Shown piece by piece: positions 54,763-63,126 of a stretch of DNA of 64,000 nucleotides. The notes beneath the pieces were generated by a model. It saw only the letters and a program-made list of their open reading frames with translations. It made no database searches and was not told where the DNA came from. The stretch lies in contig JADGDM010000001.1 of assembly GCA_016744905.1 (NCBI GenBank), positions 28,218 through 92,217 of the forward strand, read 5' to 3'. The DNA is from Sulfurimonadaceae bacterium. GTDB lineage: Bacteria; Campylobacterota; Campylobacteria; Campylobacterales; Sulfurimonadaceae. Every line of letters starts with the position of its first letter. Positions within the stretch are counted from its first letter, which is position 1. Position numbers and translations under genes: made by a program.

Positions 54763-56247
54763 CTACGGCTCTAATATAAGTCTAAAACCTATGTCACGAC
54801 TAATACTATATCGATTTTCACTCTCTCGAATACTAGATCCAACTTCGTCATACTCACTATTGTAGGCACCACCACGGATAATCATCTCATCACGATTTTC
54901 ATCAAGATAAGCAATCCCTTGAAGACTGGATTTTTGATCTTTAATTTTATGGTACTGTACACGATTGTCTAAACACCACTCTTTAACATTTCCATACATG
55001 TCATAAAGTCCCCATGGATTTGGCCGTTTTAGACCTACGGGATAGGGATGGTTTTTTGCATTGTCGCTATACCAAGCATAGAGATCAATTTTATTTTCAT
55101 TACCAAAACTATAACTACCTTGAGTATCTGTACGCGCAGCATATTCCCACTGAGCTTCACTAGGAAGAGAGTAGCTTTTTTTGCTTTTTTTACTTAGCCA
55201 ATGCGCATATTCTAAGGCATCATGATGAGAGACATTAATTAAAGCCTGCTGTTCTCGTCCATAGCCAGAGTCTGATGGTTTTTTATGCCCAGTGTCCTTA
55301 CAAAAAAGATCATACTCTTCAAAGCTAATCTCATGTACAGCCATATAAAAATCTTTTTTAATCTCTACTTTATGCTGGGGAGAGGCTTCAATATCATCAT
55401 TATCTCCCATCATAAAGGTGCCTTTTTTTATCAGTACCATTTGTGGTTCTATATAACGTTTATGTTTTTTTACTTCTATAATTTGATGTTGATTGCGTTT
55501 AATTGCACGGGTGGACTTTTCATCTGTTTTAGTAAAATAAAATGAACCAATCAATTCACTGTAGGTACTGGGGCGTTGTTGAGCGATAGTCTCTTTATAA
55601 ACATCTTCTCTTGTACGTTTAAATACTTCTTCGATATTAAGATTATCTACCTTGATGTTTTTAACAAGATTGGCAGTAAAAATTCCATTTTTACCTTCAC
55701 CATCATAAGACACTTCTCCTGCTTGCGCTGCATATGCGATAAACATACCATCTGGGTTACTAAAAGGAGCGAGACCATTTTTATGAGTGCCAAAAAGATT
55801 TGATCTACATGCATCTAAGATAATGATATTGGTATCGTTTAGAGCTTGTTTCATAGACACACTTACATTGGAGAGTGAAAGTGCGTTGTATTTAACCTCT
55901 GAGTCAGAAGTGATTTTAGAGTCAATAGCAATGAGATAGTTTTTTCCACGTACTTCTATTCCATGTCCTGCATAATAAAAAAGTGAAGTTTTCGCATCTT
56001 TAGAAATCTTTGAAAATTTTGTCAAGGCTTTTTTCATCTCTGCTAAAGAAGTGTCTTCATAATACAAAACGAAGAATCCTCTCTCTTTGAGGGTATCTCT
56101 CATTAGGGCAGCATCATTAATAGGGTTTTTAAGTACATCACTGTATAGATAGTTGGCATTTCCAATAACCAAGGCTACACGATCTTGTGCTAAAAGAGTG
56201 AATTGTAATAGAAAAAGAAGAAGAAGGGTTTTAAAGTATTTATACAT
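54763..56247 (-). CDS. Exported caspase-like peptidase (C14) fused to formylglycine-enzyme-like domain
   Basis: A 494-residue protein. The ATG at 56247 is chosen because a signal peptide (MYKYFKTLLLLFLLQFTLLAQ) follows; a longer frame to 56271 adds eight polar residues. Residues 22-240 form a caspase p20-like domain: VALVIGNANY, the histidine in YYAGHG (His95) and the cysteine in LDACRSN (Cys147). Residues 268-490 form a sulfatase-modifying-factor/FGE-type domain (GTFMMG, LPSEAQWEYAAR, YGNVKEWC, RGGAY, RDIGFRL). The two catalytic cysteines of true FGE are not seen after RGGAY, so this half probably binds a ligand. It would act in the periplasm or at the surface. Confidence 0.88.
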   Translation of the reverse strand: MYKYFKTLLLLFLLQFTLLAQDRVALVIGNANYLYSDVLKNPINDAALMRDTLKERGFFVLYYEDTSLAEMKKALTKFSKISKDAKTSLFYYAGHGIEVRGKNYLIAIDSKITSDSEVKYNALSLSNVSVSMKQALNDTNIIILDACRSNLFGTHKNGLAPFSNPDGMFIAYAAQAGEVSYDGEGKNGIFTANLVKNIKVDNLNIEEVFKRTREDVYKETIAQQRPSTYSELIGSFYFTKTDEKSTRAIKRNQHQIIEVKKHKRYIEPQMVLIKKGTFMMGDNDDIEASPQHKVEIKKDFYMAVHEISFEEYDLFCKDTGHKKPSDSGYGREQQALINVSHHDALEYAHWLSKKSKKSYSLPSEAQWEYAARTDTQGSYSFGNENKIDLYAWYSDNAKNHPYPVGLKRPNPWGLYDMYGNVKEWCLDNRVQYHKIKDQKSSLQGIAYLDENRDEMIIRGGAYNSEYDEVGSSIRESENRYSISRDIGFRLILEP

Positions 56248-56261
56248 GATATATCCATTGT

Positions 56262-56283
56262 TGTACTGCATTAAAGCAGTACA
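56262..56283. other. Perfect 8-bp inverted repeat upstream of the caspase gene
   Basis: TGTACTGC (56262-56269) and GCAGTACA (56276-56283) are reverse complements around ATTAAA. They lie between the stop of the small exported-protein gene and the start of the caspase gene on the minus strand, without a T-tract. A palindrome ACAGATCTGT abuts at 56281-56290. Confidence 0.45.
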
Positions 56284-56291
56284 GATCTGTT

Positions 56292-56666
56292 TTATTTAAA
56301 GAAGATGTAATCGTTATAATTGTTACCATTTTTAATGTACTTACGTGATAAGACAATTTTAGTTTCAACTGGTACATAACCTGCTAATACAGAAGGGCTC
56401 ATAGTAGAGCGCTGTTTCAAGATGCCTATTTTAATGTAAGCGCGTTTATATTGATCATACTCCGCTTTTGTTGTAAAAGGAATGATGGTGAACTTTTTCT
56501 CTATAGTAGGAACACTCTCCTTCTCTTTTTTAGCAGTAGGCGCTACTTTTTTACTTGCTTCTTCAATATAGTATTCAGCACTATATTGCGCTTTGGAAGA
56601 TGAATATTCACTTTGATATGCGAAGAGACTTAGTCCCAACGCACTGATTAATAGTAGTGCTCTCAT
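56292..56666 (-). CDS. Small exported protein of unknown function
   Basis: A 124-residue protein with a signal peptide (MRALLLISALGLSLFAYQ), a Lys/Glu linker (residues 40-55) and a C-terminal beta-rich part (IIPFTTKAEYDQYKRAYIKI, VPVETKIVLSRKYI). No family is recognised. It shares one base with the lipoprotein gene upstream and so belongs to the same transcript. Confidence 0.65.
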   Translation of the reverse strand: MRALLLISALGLSLFAYQSEYSSSKAQYSAEYYIEEASKKVAPTAKKEKESVPTIEKKFTIIPFTTKAEYDQYKRAYIKIGILKQRSTMSPSVLAGYVPVETKIVLSRKYIKNGNNYNDYIFFK

Positions 56667-58021
56667 TAATCTTCCTTGTTATCTTTTAATCCAATAATAT
56701 TGAAAAGCCTTGCGCTCATAATATCAGCAATTTTTTTGTAAACAGCATACTCATCTTCATAACTGGTTGCATGAACACCAAGTGTAAAGACTAAGTTCTC
56801 GTCTTCTACATACTCTCCAAGTGTTGGTACAACATGAAAATTATGGTTGGTAACATTAATATCTGCATTATTACTGGCTTTAGCACCGCCACCTGTTGAA
56901 GATTTACTTAACATTGAAGCATTAACTACAAATGAAACATCCATATCTGTATTGTCTTCATTTGGAGTAATAGTGATACTTGGATAGAGATTAATGACTT
57001 TACTGGCTTTATTTGGCGTGGTTGCAATTTTTAAGTTGTTGGCTTTAAAGTAAGCACTCAACTCAGCATCAATATAAGCTTCAAGTTTTGGATCTGAATT
57101 GGTTTGAAACATAGTTCTGAAATAGTAAGTATCGTTGGTGTTAAAATAGTCACCTAAAAAATGGTGGATATTTTTAGCTACAACAAAGTTTGTGATTTCA
57201 AGGTTATAAGGTTCAGAATAACCTGTTAAACGTACGCGCTCAGATGGAGAGATTTTACCATTTGATGGGATATGAAGATAGGCAAGATTGTCTCCTGTTG
57301 CAGTAGGTTTAAAGTCTACTTGAACTTCACATGACTCACCAATTTTTAAGACTGTTTTACAGTTGTTTGTAAAAGAGAAACTCTCTTTATTGTCCCCTCT
57401 AATTTTCATCTTTCCTAGTGTTAATGTATCTTTACCATTGTTGCTAATGTTTACAAAACGCTTTTTGTCAATTAATGAAAAGTGAAGCTTTAGCATTGGA
57501 GAAATTTGATTTGAAGTTTCATTTTTAGCATCTAGAACACCAGAATGCTTATTTTGACCATCTGCAATAATTGAAACTAAAGTATTACGACGACGTCTGT
57601 CATTTGAGCTAATAGTAACAAGCGCTTCTAAACGTGCTTCTTCTTCTCCATGAAATGAGATAGTCATTTGACATGATTGATGCCCCTCTAAAGTAACTGG
57701 ACATTTACTTTTGTCAAGTTTAAATAGATGTGATTTATCTTCGAGGTTGATGGCAGAGATTTCCAAGGGCTTATCTCCATCATTTTTCAATGTGATATCA
57801 GCTACTGAATGATTCAAATTATCCAGTTTAATAAAGTGGTGCCTTTTAACTTCTGCCTCGATTTCTTCTTCTTGCACATGGGTTTTAATAACCAGATGTT
57901 GTGATCTCATCTTTGCTTTGTTGTAACTTGGTTGAACACTTTGGTCGTTACAACCAGTGAGCATAGACATTGTTATCGAAGAAATTATCATGGAAGTAAG
58001 TGTGAGTTTGGAGAATTTCAT
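56666..58021 (-). CDS. Lipoprotein with two ASPM/SPD2/Hydin-like beta domains
   Basis: A 451-residue lipoprotein whose signal ends in MSMLTGCND. Two immunoglobulin-like domains of the choice-of-anchor-D (Hydin-like) kind follow: one at about 60-160 (ADITLKNDGDKPLEISAINL) and one at about 175-270 (FVNISNNGKDTLTLGKMKI, then GESCEVQVDFKP). The C-terminal 180 residues are unrecognised. The tandem repeats suggest a surface or periplasmic binding scaffold. The start follows AAAAGG that lies at the end of a long perfect hairpin. Confidence 0.75.
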   Translation of the reverse strand: MKFSKLTLTSMIISSITMSMLTGCNDQSVQPSYNKAKMRSQHLVIKTHVQEEEIEAEVKRHHFIKLDNLNHSVADITLKNDGDKPLEISAINLEDKSHLFKLDKSKCPVTLEGHQSCQMTISFHGEEEARLEALVTISSNDRRRRNTLVSIIADGQNKHSGVLDAKNETSNQISPMLKLHFSLIDKKRFVNISNNGKDTLTLGKMKIRGDNKESFSFTNNCKTVLKIGESCEVQVDFKPTATGDNLAYLHIPSNGKISPSERVRLTGYSEPYNLEITNFVVAKNIHHFLGDYFNTNDTYYFRTMFQTNSDPKLEAYIDAELSAYFKANNLKIATTPNKASKVINLYPSITITPNEDNTDMDVSFVVNASMLSKSSTGGGAKASNNADINVTNHNFHVVPTLGEYVEDENLVFTLGVHATSYEDEYAVYKKIADIMSARLFNIIGLKDNKED

Positions 58022-58031
58022 TAAGGAACCT

Positions 58032-58074
58032 TTTTATAATATTGAGGCAATATTTTATCCTCAATATTATAAAA
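58032..58074. other. Perfect 16-bp inverted repeat between two lipoprotein genes
   Basis: TTTTATAATATTGAGG (58032-58047) and CCTCAATATTATAAAA (58059-58074) are exact reverse complements around an 11-base loop. In the minus-strand direction the 3' arm is followed by AGG, not by T residues, so it is not a standard terminator for the upstream gene. It stands 10 bases before the start of the next gene and overlaps its ribosome-binding site. Confidence 0.6.
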
Positions 58075-58103
58075 TATTGGTTAATGTTTTAGCAAAGTTA
58101 CTT

Positions 58104-58700
58104 TTAATTGTTTAGTTGGAAGTCATCAATACTGAATTTATCGCCATTACTCCAAATACCCAGATTTAAAGTGTAAGAATTATAAATAATTTTTTTCAAG
58201 TGATTACATGAATTTATTTCGCTACCGTTAGCAGAAACGACTACATCATTTGTCATTAAGTCATTATAAAAAGCAGGAGTGTTGTTATAAACTATTCCTA
58301 AAGTACATCCTTTATTACTGCCAAATTTACGACGCAATTTGTCAGGCATTGGAATAAACTCTGCACCAAATTGAAGACGACTTAAATCTATTTTTCTGAG
58401 ATAATAAGTATAATAAGTATAATTGTTGGCTTCTAAAATCATAGAAACCATAACTGTATCTGCATTGCGACGCTTACCTTCTGCAATAAAACGTTCTGGT
58501 GATAAGTTTGTTGAACGGATCAGTTTTTCGTAAGTTCCTATGATTCTATAACCACTTCTTAGTGTTGGTAAAACCTCTTCTTGATAAGATTTATAGATAA
58601 CGTACTGAGGATCAGGTTTTGCTACTGATTGAGGAGTTTGTGTTGAGTTACAGCCTGTTAAAATAAATAGACTGAATAATATGGGAAGCAACTTAAGCAT
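58104..58700 (-). CDS. PDZ-like lipoprotein of unknown function
   Basis: I use the ATG at 58700, which gives a lipoprotein signal (MLKLLPILFSLFILTGCNS) preceded by AAGGAATATAAGC; the frame could extend to 58784 but would add a non-signal stretch. The protein is 198 residues. The C-terminal part (LGIVYNNTPAFYNDLMTNDV then VSANGSEINSCNHL) resembles a PDZ domain carboxylate-binding turn. It is the first gene of the minus-strand envelope cluster and has its own promoter. A partner for the caspase is plausible but unproven. Confidence 0.7.
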   Translation of the reverse strand: MLKLLPILFSLFILTGCNSTQTPQSVAKPDPQYVIYKSYQEEVLPTLRSGYRIIGTYEKLIRSTNLSPERFIAEGKRRNADTVMVSMILEANNYTYYTYYLRKIDLSRLQFGAEFIPMPDKLRRKFGSNKGCTLGIVYNNTPAFYNDLMTNDVVVSANGSEINSCNHLKKIIYNSYTLNLGIWSNGDKFSIDDFQLNN

Positions 58701-58730
58701 GCTTATATTCCTTATGTGAATTAATTTCGC

Positions 58731-58757
58731 ATTATACAAAAAATTATTTAATAACAA
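58731..58757 (-). promoter_or_regulatory. Promoter of the envelope cluster
   Basis: TTGTTA (58757-58752) and a perfect TATAAT (58736-58731) on the minus strand are separated by 15 bases and stand about 31 bases before the PDZ-lipoprotein start. The -35 lies inside the 3' end of the upstream gene. Confidence 0.5.
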
Positions 58758-59133
58758 CGATGGCCTCTTTAAAAAGAACGCCATCTACACCTTGAATGGC
58801 TAAAGGCTCGATCTCATCTTCATGACTCACTCTACATAATAACTTCGCATCAAAAAGATACTGCTCTGCAATTTTTTGTGCAGAATTCACGAGAGTAGAA
58901 TTTAAAATAATATATTTCGCATTTAAGTTCTCTGCAAAGATCAACTCTTTGATACTGTTAACACTGAGTGAAAACTCTACGTTATTATTATCACAATAAT
59001 GAATAAGATCAATATTTGTATGATTGTATTCTAAACAAATTGTGGAATTAGAGGGAGTATTTGAGAGTGCTTCGATATTATCTATGTGATAGAAAGTAGG
59101 AGATTCTAAAAGAGGATGTCCAAAAATTAGCAC
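58744..59133 (-). CDS. Hypothetical small protein, last gene of the nadD operon
   Basis: A 129-residue protein. I choose the GTG at 59133, which follows GGAAAAATC; an upstream ATG at 59160 would overlap the preceding gene by 34 bases. Residues form an alternating alpha/beta pattern ([55 protein letters not shown]), which suggests a small Rossmann-like or TIM-barrel-fragment fold. No family is known to me. It is the last gene of a run that starts with nadD. Confidence 0.6.
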   Translation of the reverse strand: MLIFGHPLLESPTFYHIDNIEALSNTPSNSTICLEYNHTNIDLIHYCDNNNVEFSLSVNSIKELIFAENLNAKYIILNSTLVNSAQKIAEQYLFDAKLLCRVSHEDEIEPLAIQGVDGVLFKEAIVVIK

Positions 59134-59360
59134 GATTTTTCCAAACACTCTTGTGAACAAAAATATTTTGATCCACTAAGTATGGCTTCATCGACACTCA
59201 CAAAAGTAGAACATGAACAACATTCGACCGTCTCTTCATCAAGCACTACGGACTCTTTTTTTTTCTTTTTTCCCGGCATCTGTTGCGCACTGGGTTTATG
59301 AAAAAACTTCAGATAGATAAACCCAATAACTGCTGCTATGATTAAAGCTTTTAAAATCAA
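59127..59360 (-). CDS. PP0621-like small membrane protein with zinc-ribbon motif
   Basis: A 77-residue protein. An N-terminal transmembrane helix ([16 protein letters not shown]) is followed by a lysine-rich linker and a cysteine cluster: [16 protein letters not shown] and KYFCSQEC. This matches the small PP0621-type family of unknown function, whose cysteines probably bind zinc. Overlaps the gene on either side by a few bases. Confidence 0.75.
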   Translation of the reverse strand: MILKALIIAAVIGFIYLKFFHKPSAQQMPGKKKKKESVVLDEETVECCSCSTFVSVDEAILSGSKYFCSQECLEKSC

Positions 59361-59938
59361 GTGATATCCTTTAATAGAAGGTAATGTCTTTTATTGGTCT
59401 CGATGACCTCATAATTCAGATCTTCATTGACTTCATCAAAAACACGCTCACCCTTATAAAATAGCAAAAGACTTTTCTCATCAATATAAGGACGAGAGAG
59501 CGAAAGTAGAAGCTCTGTATCCGTGACCGCACGGGAGGTGACAATATCAAAACATGAGGGTTCCATCTCTTCAACACGCATATTTTTTACATGCACATTA
59601 CTGAGTTTAAAATCTGCTTTGATGTATTGTAAAAAACTGGCGCGCTTGGCAAGAGGCTCAGCCAAAGTAACCTGAGTATTTGGCAGAGCAAAGGCTAAAA
59701 TCATTCCTGGAAATCCTGCACCGGTTCCGATATCTAAGAGTGTATCTACTTGTGGCAAAAATTTAATTGGATAAACGGCGTCATAGATAAACTCATCCAT
59801 CTTATCGTATGTCCGTGCACCCGTTAGGTTATGAATTTTATTCCACTTAAATAGATGTTCTTTATAACGAGAAACAAACTTATAAAATTGATCGCTTAAC
59901 TCAATTCCGTCATGTTCAAGTTTTTGTTTTAAATCCAC
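59357..59938 (-). CDS. rsmG: 16S rRNA (guanine-527-N7)-methyltransferase
   Basis: A 193-residue methyltransferase that modifies G527 of 16S rRNA. The SAM motif is [18 protein letters not shown], and the family segments [11 protein letters not shown] and [13 protein letters not shown] are present. It is slightly short compared with the usual 200-plus residues but has all core motifs. The start overlaps the rsfS stop by one base. Confidence 0.93.
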   Translation of the reverse strand: MDLKQKLEHDGIELSDQFYKFVSRYKEHLFKWNKIHNLTGARTYDKMDEFIYDAVYPIKFLPQVDTLLDIGTGAGFPGMILAFALPNTQVTLAEPLAKRASFLQYIKADFKLSNVHVKNMRVEEMEPSCFDIVTSRAVTDTELLLSLSRPYIDEKSLLLFYKGERVFDEVNEDLNYEVIETNKRHYLLLKDIT

Positions 59939-60261
59939 TATTGCTCCTCTGGAGTCAATTCATCTAAAAATGTTTCTAAATCATACTTTGAACGATATTC
60001 TGGTGTCATCACGTGAATAAGAATGTCGCCTAAATCAATGGCAATCCACTCTGGACTTTCATCAATACCTAAAAATTCTTCTTCAGGTTTAAGACCATTT
60101 TTAAGATGATCAAGTAGTGCAATTGTATGACGTGTACCAATAGATGTTGCAATAACCACTGCACTCATAAAGTAATCTTTGTCACTTAAATCGTAAGATT
60201 CTATGTTTTCTGCTTTGTTATCATCTAATATTTGAATAATTTTGTTGATTCTGTCTTGCAT
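59938..60261 (-). CDS. rsfS: Ribosome silencing factor (RsfS/Iojap)
   Basis: A 107-residue protein. It binds uL14 and prevents subunit joining when nutrients are low. Family segments are [18 protein letters not shown] and [19 protein letters not shown] followed by YDLETFL. I use the ATG at 60261, which follows AAGGAAACAA; the longer frame to 60306 adds a non-family N-terminus and would overlap nadD. Located between nadD and rsmG, a common order. Confidence 0.92.
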   Translation of the reverse strand: MQDRINKIIQILDDNKAENIESYDLSDKDYFMSAVVIATSIGTRHTIALLDHLKNGLKPEEEFLGIDESPEWIAIDLGDILIHVMTPEYRSKYDLETFLDELTPEEQ

Positions 60262-60274
60262 TTGTTTCCTTGTG

Positions 60275-60808
60275 TTAACTATATTTATAGTGTATTTTAA
60301 TCTCACTTGAGATCTCTGTTGGCAAAAATGTATCTTGCATATTTTCTCTTAGCGCGCTGGAGCTAATGGGATAGTTTATATTTAACTGTCTGTATTTTGA
60401 ATCGATATTTAATCCATCACGTGTAGCAATAACAAACTCGACTTCTTCTTTTAAGCGCTGATAATTTTGCCATGTATTTAAAGAAGCAAGATTGTCAGCA
60501 CCGATAATAAGATAGACTTTTTGATACGTTTGTTTCAGATACATGACAGTCTCATAGGAGCTAACCTTACGTCCAAGATCTACCTCGTAAGAGGAGACTT
60601 CAACGTTCTCTTCATCCATAAATATCTCGTTTAACCAAGAGAATCTAATCTGTGCAGAGGCTTTTGAACTCTCTTTAAAAGGATTCAAAAAAGTTGGCAT
60701 AATAATAATTTTGTCAATATCTAAAAGGCTTAAAGCCGCATAAATAATCTCTATATGTCCTGTATGAGGAGGATCAAAACTTCCTCCAAAAAGCGCAATT
60801 TTTTCTAT
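60275..60808 (-). CDS. nadD: Nicotinate-nucleotide adenylyltransferase, with apparent non-standard start codon
   Basis: The enzyme joins ATP and nicotinate mononucleotide in NAD synthesis. The nucleotide motif GGSFDPPHTGH is encoded upstream of the first ATG (60700), so the protein must start earlier. The frame is open from 60820 to the stop at 60275, bounded upstream by TAA (60823-60821). In that stretch there is no ATG, GTG or TTG. ATA at 60808 is nine bases after AAGGG and is the most likely start, giving 177 residues, the size of other NadD proteins. ATT at 60799 is the alternative. Other family features are YLIIGADNLASL and the C-terminal ISSSALREN. Confidence 0.85.
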   Translation of the reverse strand: MEKIALFGGSFDPPHTGHIEIIYAALSLLDIDKIIIMPTFLNPFKESSKASAQIRFSWLNEIFMDEENVEVSSYEVDLGRKVSSYETVMYLKQTYQKVYLIIGADNLASLNTWQNYQRLKEEVEFVIATRDGLNIDSKYRQLNINYPISSSALRENMQDTFLPTEISSEIKIHYKYS

Positions 60809-60838
60809 TGATTTCTGCCCTTAACTGTATTTAATGCA

Positions 60839-60844
60839 ATTATA
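60839..60844 (-). promoter_or_regulatory. -10 element of the nadD operon
   Basis: ATTATA on the plus strand reads TATAAT on the minus strand, preceded by TGTG. It lies 30 bases upstream of the ATA at 60808, which leaves room for a leader with AAGGG as ribosome-binding site. Confidence 0.5.
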
Positions 60845-60876
60845 CACAAAATTTCGGTAAAATCACGTACTTAAAT

Positions 60877-60887
60877 TATATTATATA
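60877..60887 (+). promoter_or_regulatory. Possible -10 region of gapA
   Basis: An AT-rich TATATTATATA lies 12-23 bases before the gapA ATG; the ribosome-binding site AGGA follows directly at 60889-60892. The exact hexamer is ambiguous and no -35 is clear. Confidence 0.35.
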
Positions 60888-60899
60888 TAGGATTTACAT

Positions 60900-61901
60900 A
60901 TGGCACTTAAAATTGCAATTAACGGATTTGGTAGAATTGGACGCTGTGTAGCGAGAATTATCGCGGATCGTGATGACATCGAATTGGTTGCGATCAATGA
61001 CACTGCTTCAATGGATATGGTACAGTACTTATTGGAAAATGACTCTGTTCATGGTACTTTCGCAGGTGGTGTTGAAATTATTGATGAGTCTCACTTACGT
61101 TTAGGTGGAAAAAGCGTAAAAGTATTTTCTGACCGTGATCCTCGTAATCTAGAGTTTGCAGCAGAAGGTGCAGAGATGGTTTTAGAGTGTACGGGTGTTT
61201 TCTTAACTCAAGAGACTGCGCAAGTACATATTGACAAAGGCATCAAAAAAGTTCTTTTCAGCGCGCCAGCTAAAGATAAAAATACACCTACCTTTGTTAT
61301 GGGTGTTAATGAGCACGAGTACAAGGGTCAAGCAATTGTTTCAAATGCTTCTTGTACAACAAACTGTTTAGGTCCAGTGGCTAAAGTACTTGATGATGCG
61401 TTTGAAATTGAGAAAGGTTTGATGACTACGATTCACTCGTATACCAATGATCAATCAATTTTAGATGTAAAACACTCTAAAGACAAACGTCGTGCGCGTG
61501 CGGCTGCTATCAATATGATTCCTACAACAACGGGGGCAGCTAAGGCTATTGGTCTTGTTCTTCCTCAACTTGTTGGTAAGCTTCATGGTCAAAGTGTTCG
61601 TGTTCCAACACCAAATGTTTCTATGGTTGACTTAAATGTTGTTGTTAAAAAAGACACAACAAAAGAAGAAATTTCTGCACTGTTTAAAGAAAAAGCAGCG
61701 GGTGACCTAAAAGGCTTAATCCTTGTAGATGAAGACATGCGTGTTTCTCAAGACTTTGTTGGATGTGATTATAGTTCTATTATTGCAGATGACTTAACTC
61801 AAGTTATTGGTGGAAATATGGTTAAGGTTATGGCGTGGTATGACAATGAATGGGGTTACTCATCTCGTCTAATCGACATGGCACTTCACATTAGCAAATA
61901 A
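60900..61901 (+). CDS. gapA: Glyceraldehyde-3-phosphate dehydrogenase
   Basis: A 333-residue enzyme of glycolysis and gluconeogenesis, and in autotrophic relatives part of sugar synthesis from reductive TCA products. The NAD fold is NGFGRIGR with the conserved AINDTASMD after it. The catalytic cysteine is in [12 protein letters not shown] and the arginine/threonine set in [13 protein letters not shown] is present. First of gapA-pgk-tpiA, divergent from nadD, an order also known in Campylobacter. The ATG follows AGGA by seven bases. Confidence 0.96.
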   Translation: MALKIAINGFGRIGRCVARIIADRDDIELVAINDTASMDMVQYLLENDSVHGTFAGGVEIIDESHLRLGGKSVKVFSDRDPRNLEFAAEGAEMVLECTGVFLTQETAQVHIDKGIKKVLFSAPAKDKNTPTFVMGVNEHEYKGQAIVSNASCTTNCLGPVAKVLDDAFEIEKGLMTTIHSYTNDQSILDVKHSKDKRRARAAAINMIPTTTGAAKAIGLVLPQLVGKLHGQSVRVPTPNVSMVDLNVVVKKDTTKEEISALFKEKAAGDLKGLILVDEDMRVSQDFVGCDYSSIIADDLTQVIGGNMVKVMAWYDNEWGYSSRLIDMALHISK

Positions 61902-61923
61902 TCATTTTAAAACAAGGATAATA

Positions 61924-63123
61924 ATGGAACTTTTTAGTATTAAAGAATTAGATTTAGCGAACAAACAAGTATTTATCAGATGTGATTTTAATGTCCCTAT
62001 GGATGAGTTTGGAAATATCACTGATGACAGACGTATCCGTTCAGCAGTAGCAACAATCAACTTCTGTTTAGATCAAGATTGTTCAATTATTCTTGCCTCA
62101 CACTTTGGTCGTCCAAAGGGTGAATTTGATCCTAAATACTCTTTAGAAGGTGTAGGTAAACGTCTTCATCAACTATTGAAAAAAGACATTATTATGGCTA
62201 AAGATGTTGTTGGTGATGATGCGATTTCTAAATCAAAAGCACTGAATACTTCTGAAATTCTTCTTCTTGAAAATCTTCGTTTTGAAAAAGGTGAAACTAA
62301 AAATGATGCTGAATTGTCAAAGAAATTAGCAGATATGGCAGACTTCTATATTAATGACGCTTTTGGTGTAAGTCATAGAGCTCATGCATCTGTTGAAGGT
62401 ATTACATCACACTTTGATGAAGATCATAAAGCAGCAGGATTTTTACTGCAAAAAGAGATTCAATTTTTCTCTACATTGATGAAACGTCCTGTTCGTCCAT
62501 TTGCAGCGATTGTGGGTGGCTCTAAGGTTTCTGGAAAACTAGAAGCACTGGTAAACCTTCTTCCACGTGTTGATAAGGTTCTTGTTGGTGGAGGAATGGC
62601 ATTCACATTTCTTAAACAACTGGGCTATGACGTGGGTAACTCTTTGGTTGAAGATGATCTTCTTGAGGAAGCGCAAAAAATTATGGATGAAGCACGTCGT
62701 TTAGGTGTGAAATTTTATCTTCCTGTTGATGTGGTTGCTGCGCAGAACTTTGCAGAAGATTCAGTATCAAAGGTATGTTCTGCTCAAGAGATTCCTGCTG
62801 GTTGGATGGGTCTAGATATCGGGCCTGCAACAGTGCGCCTTTATCGTGAGGTTCTCACTGATGTTCAAACGGTTCTTTGGAACGGTCCAATGGGTGTTTA
62901 TGAGTGGGATCGTTTTGCACGTGGTTCAAATAAAATAGCACACTTTGTTGCAGATTCGTACGCAACAACAGTTGTTGGTGGTGGTGACACGGCTGATTTG
63001 GTTCAAAGAATTGGACTTGATGATGAGATGACATTTATCTCAACAGGTGGTGGAGCATCACTTGAACTATTAGAGGGCAAAATATTACCAGGTGTTAAAG
63101 CACTAATATCAAAAGAGGACTAA
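61924..63123 (+). CDS. pgk: Phosphoglycerate kinase
   Basis: A 399-residue enzyme with the standard two-lobe features: the N-terminal substrate site [32 protein letters not shown], and the nucleotide region [12 protein letters not shown] and [10 protein letters not shown]. The length is normal. It follows gapA by 22 bases with AAGGATAAT upstream of the ATG. Confidence 0.96.
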   Translation: MELFSIKELDLANKQVFIRCDFNVPMDEFGNITDDRRIRSAVATINFCLDQDCSIILASHFGRPKGEFDPKYSLEGVGKRLHQLLKKDIIMAKDVVGDDAISKSKALNTSEILLLENLRFEKGETKNDAELSKKLADMADFYINDAFGVSHRAHASVEGITSHFDEDHKAAGFLLQKEIQFFSTLMKRPVRPFAAIVGGSKVSGKLEALVNLLPRVDKVLVGGGMAFTFLKQLGYDVGNSLVEDDLLEEAQKIMDEARRLGVKFYLPVDVVAAQNFAEDSVSKVCSAQEIPAGWMGLDIGPATVRLYREVLTDVQTVLWNGPMGVYEWDRFARGSNKIAHFVADSYATTVVGGGDTADLVQRIGLDDEMTFISTGGGASLELLEGKILPGVKALISKED

Positions 63124-63126
63124 GTT

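Noticed and set aside
60275..60700. nadD starting at the ATG at 60700 as a truncated gene
   Set aside because: That start would remove the nucleotide-binding motif, which is encoded intact in the same frame just upstream.
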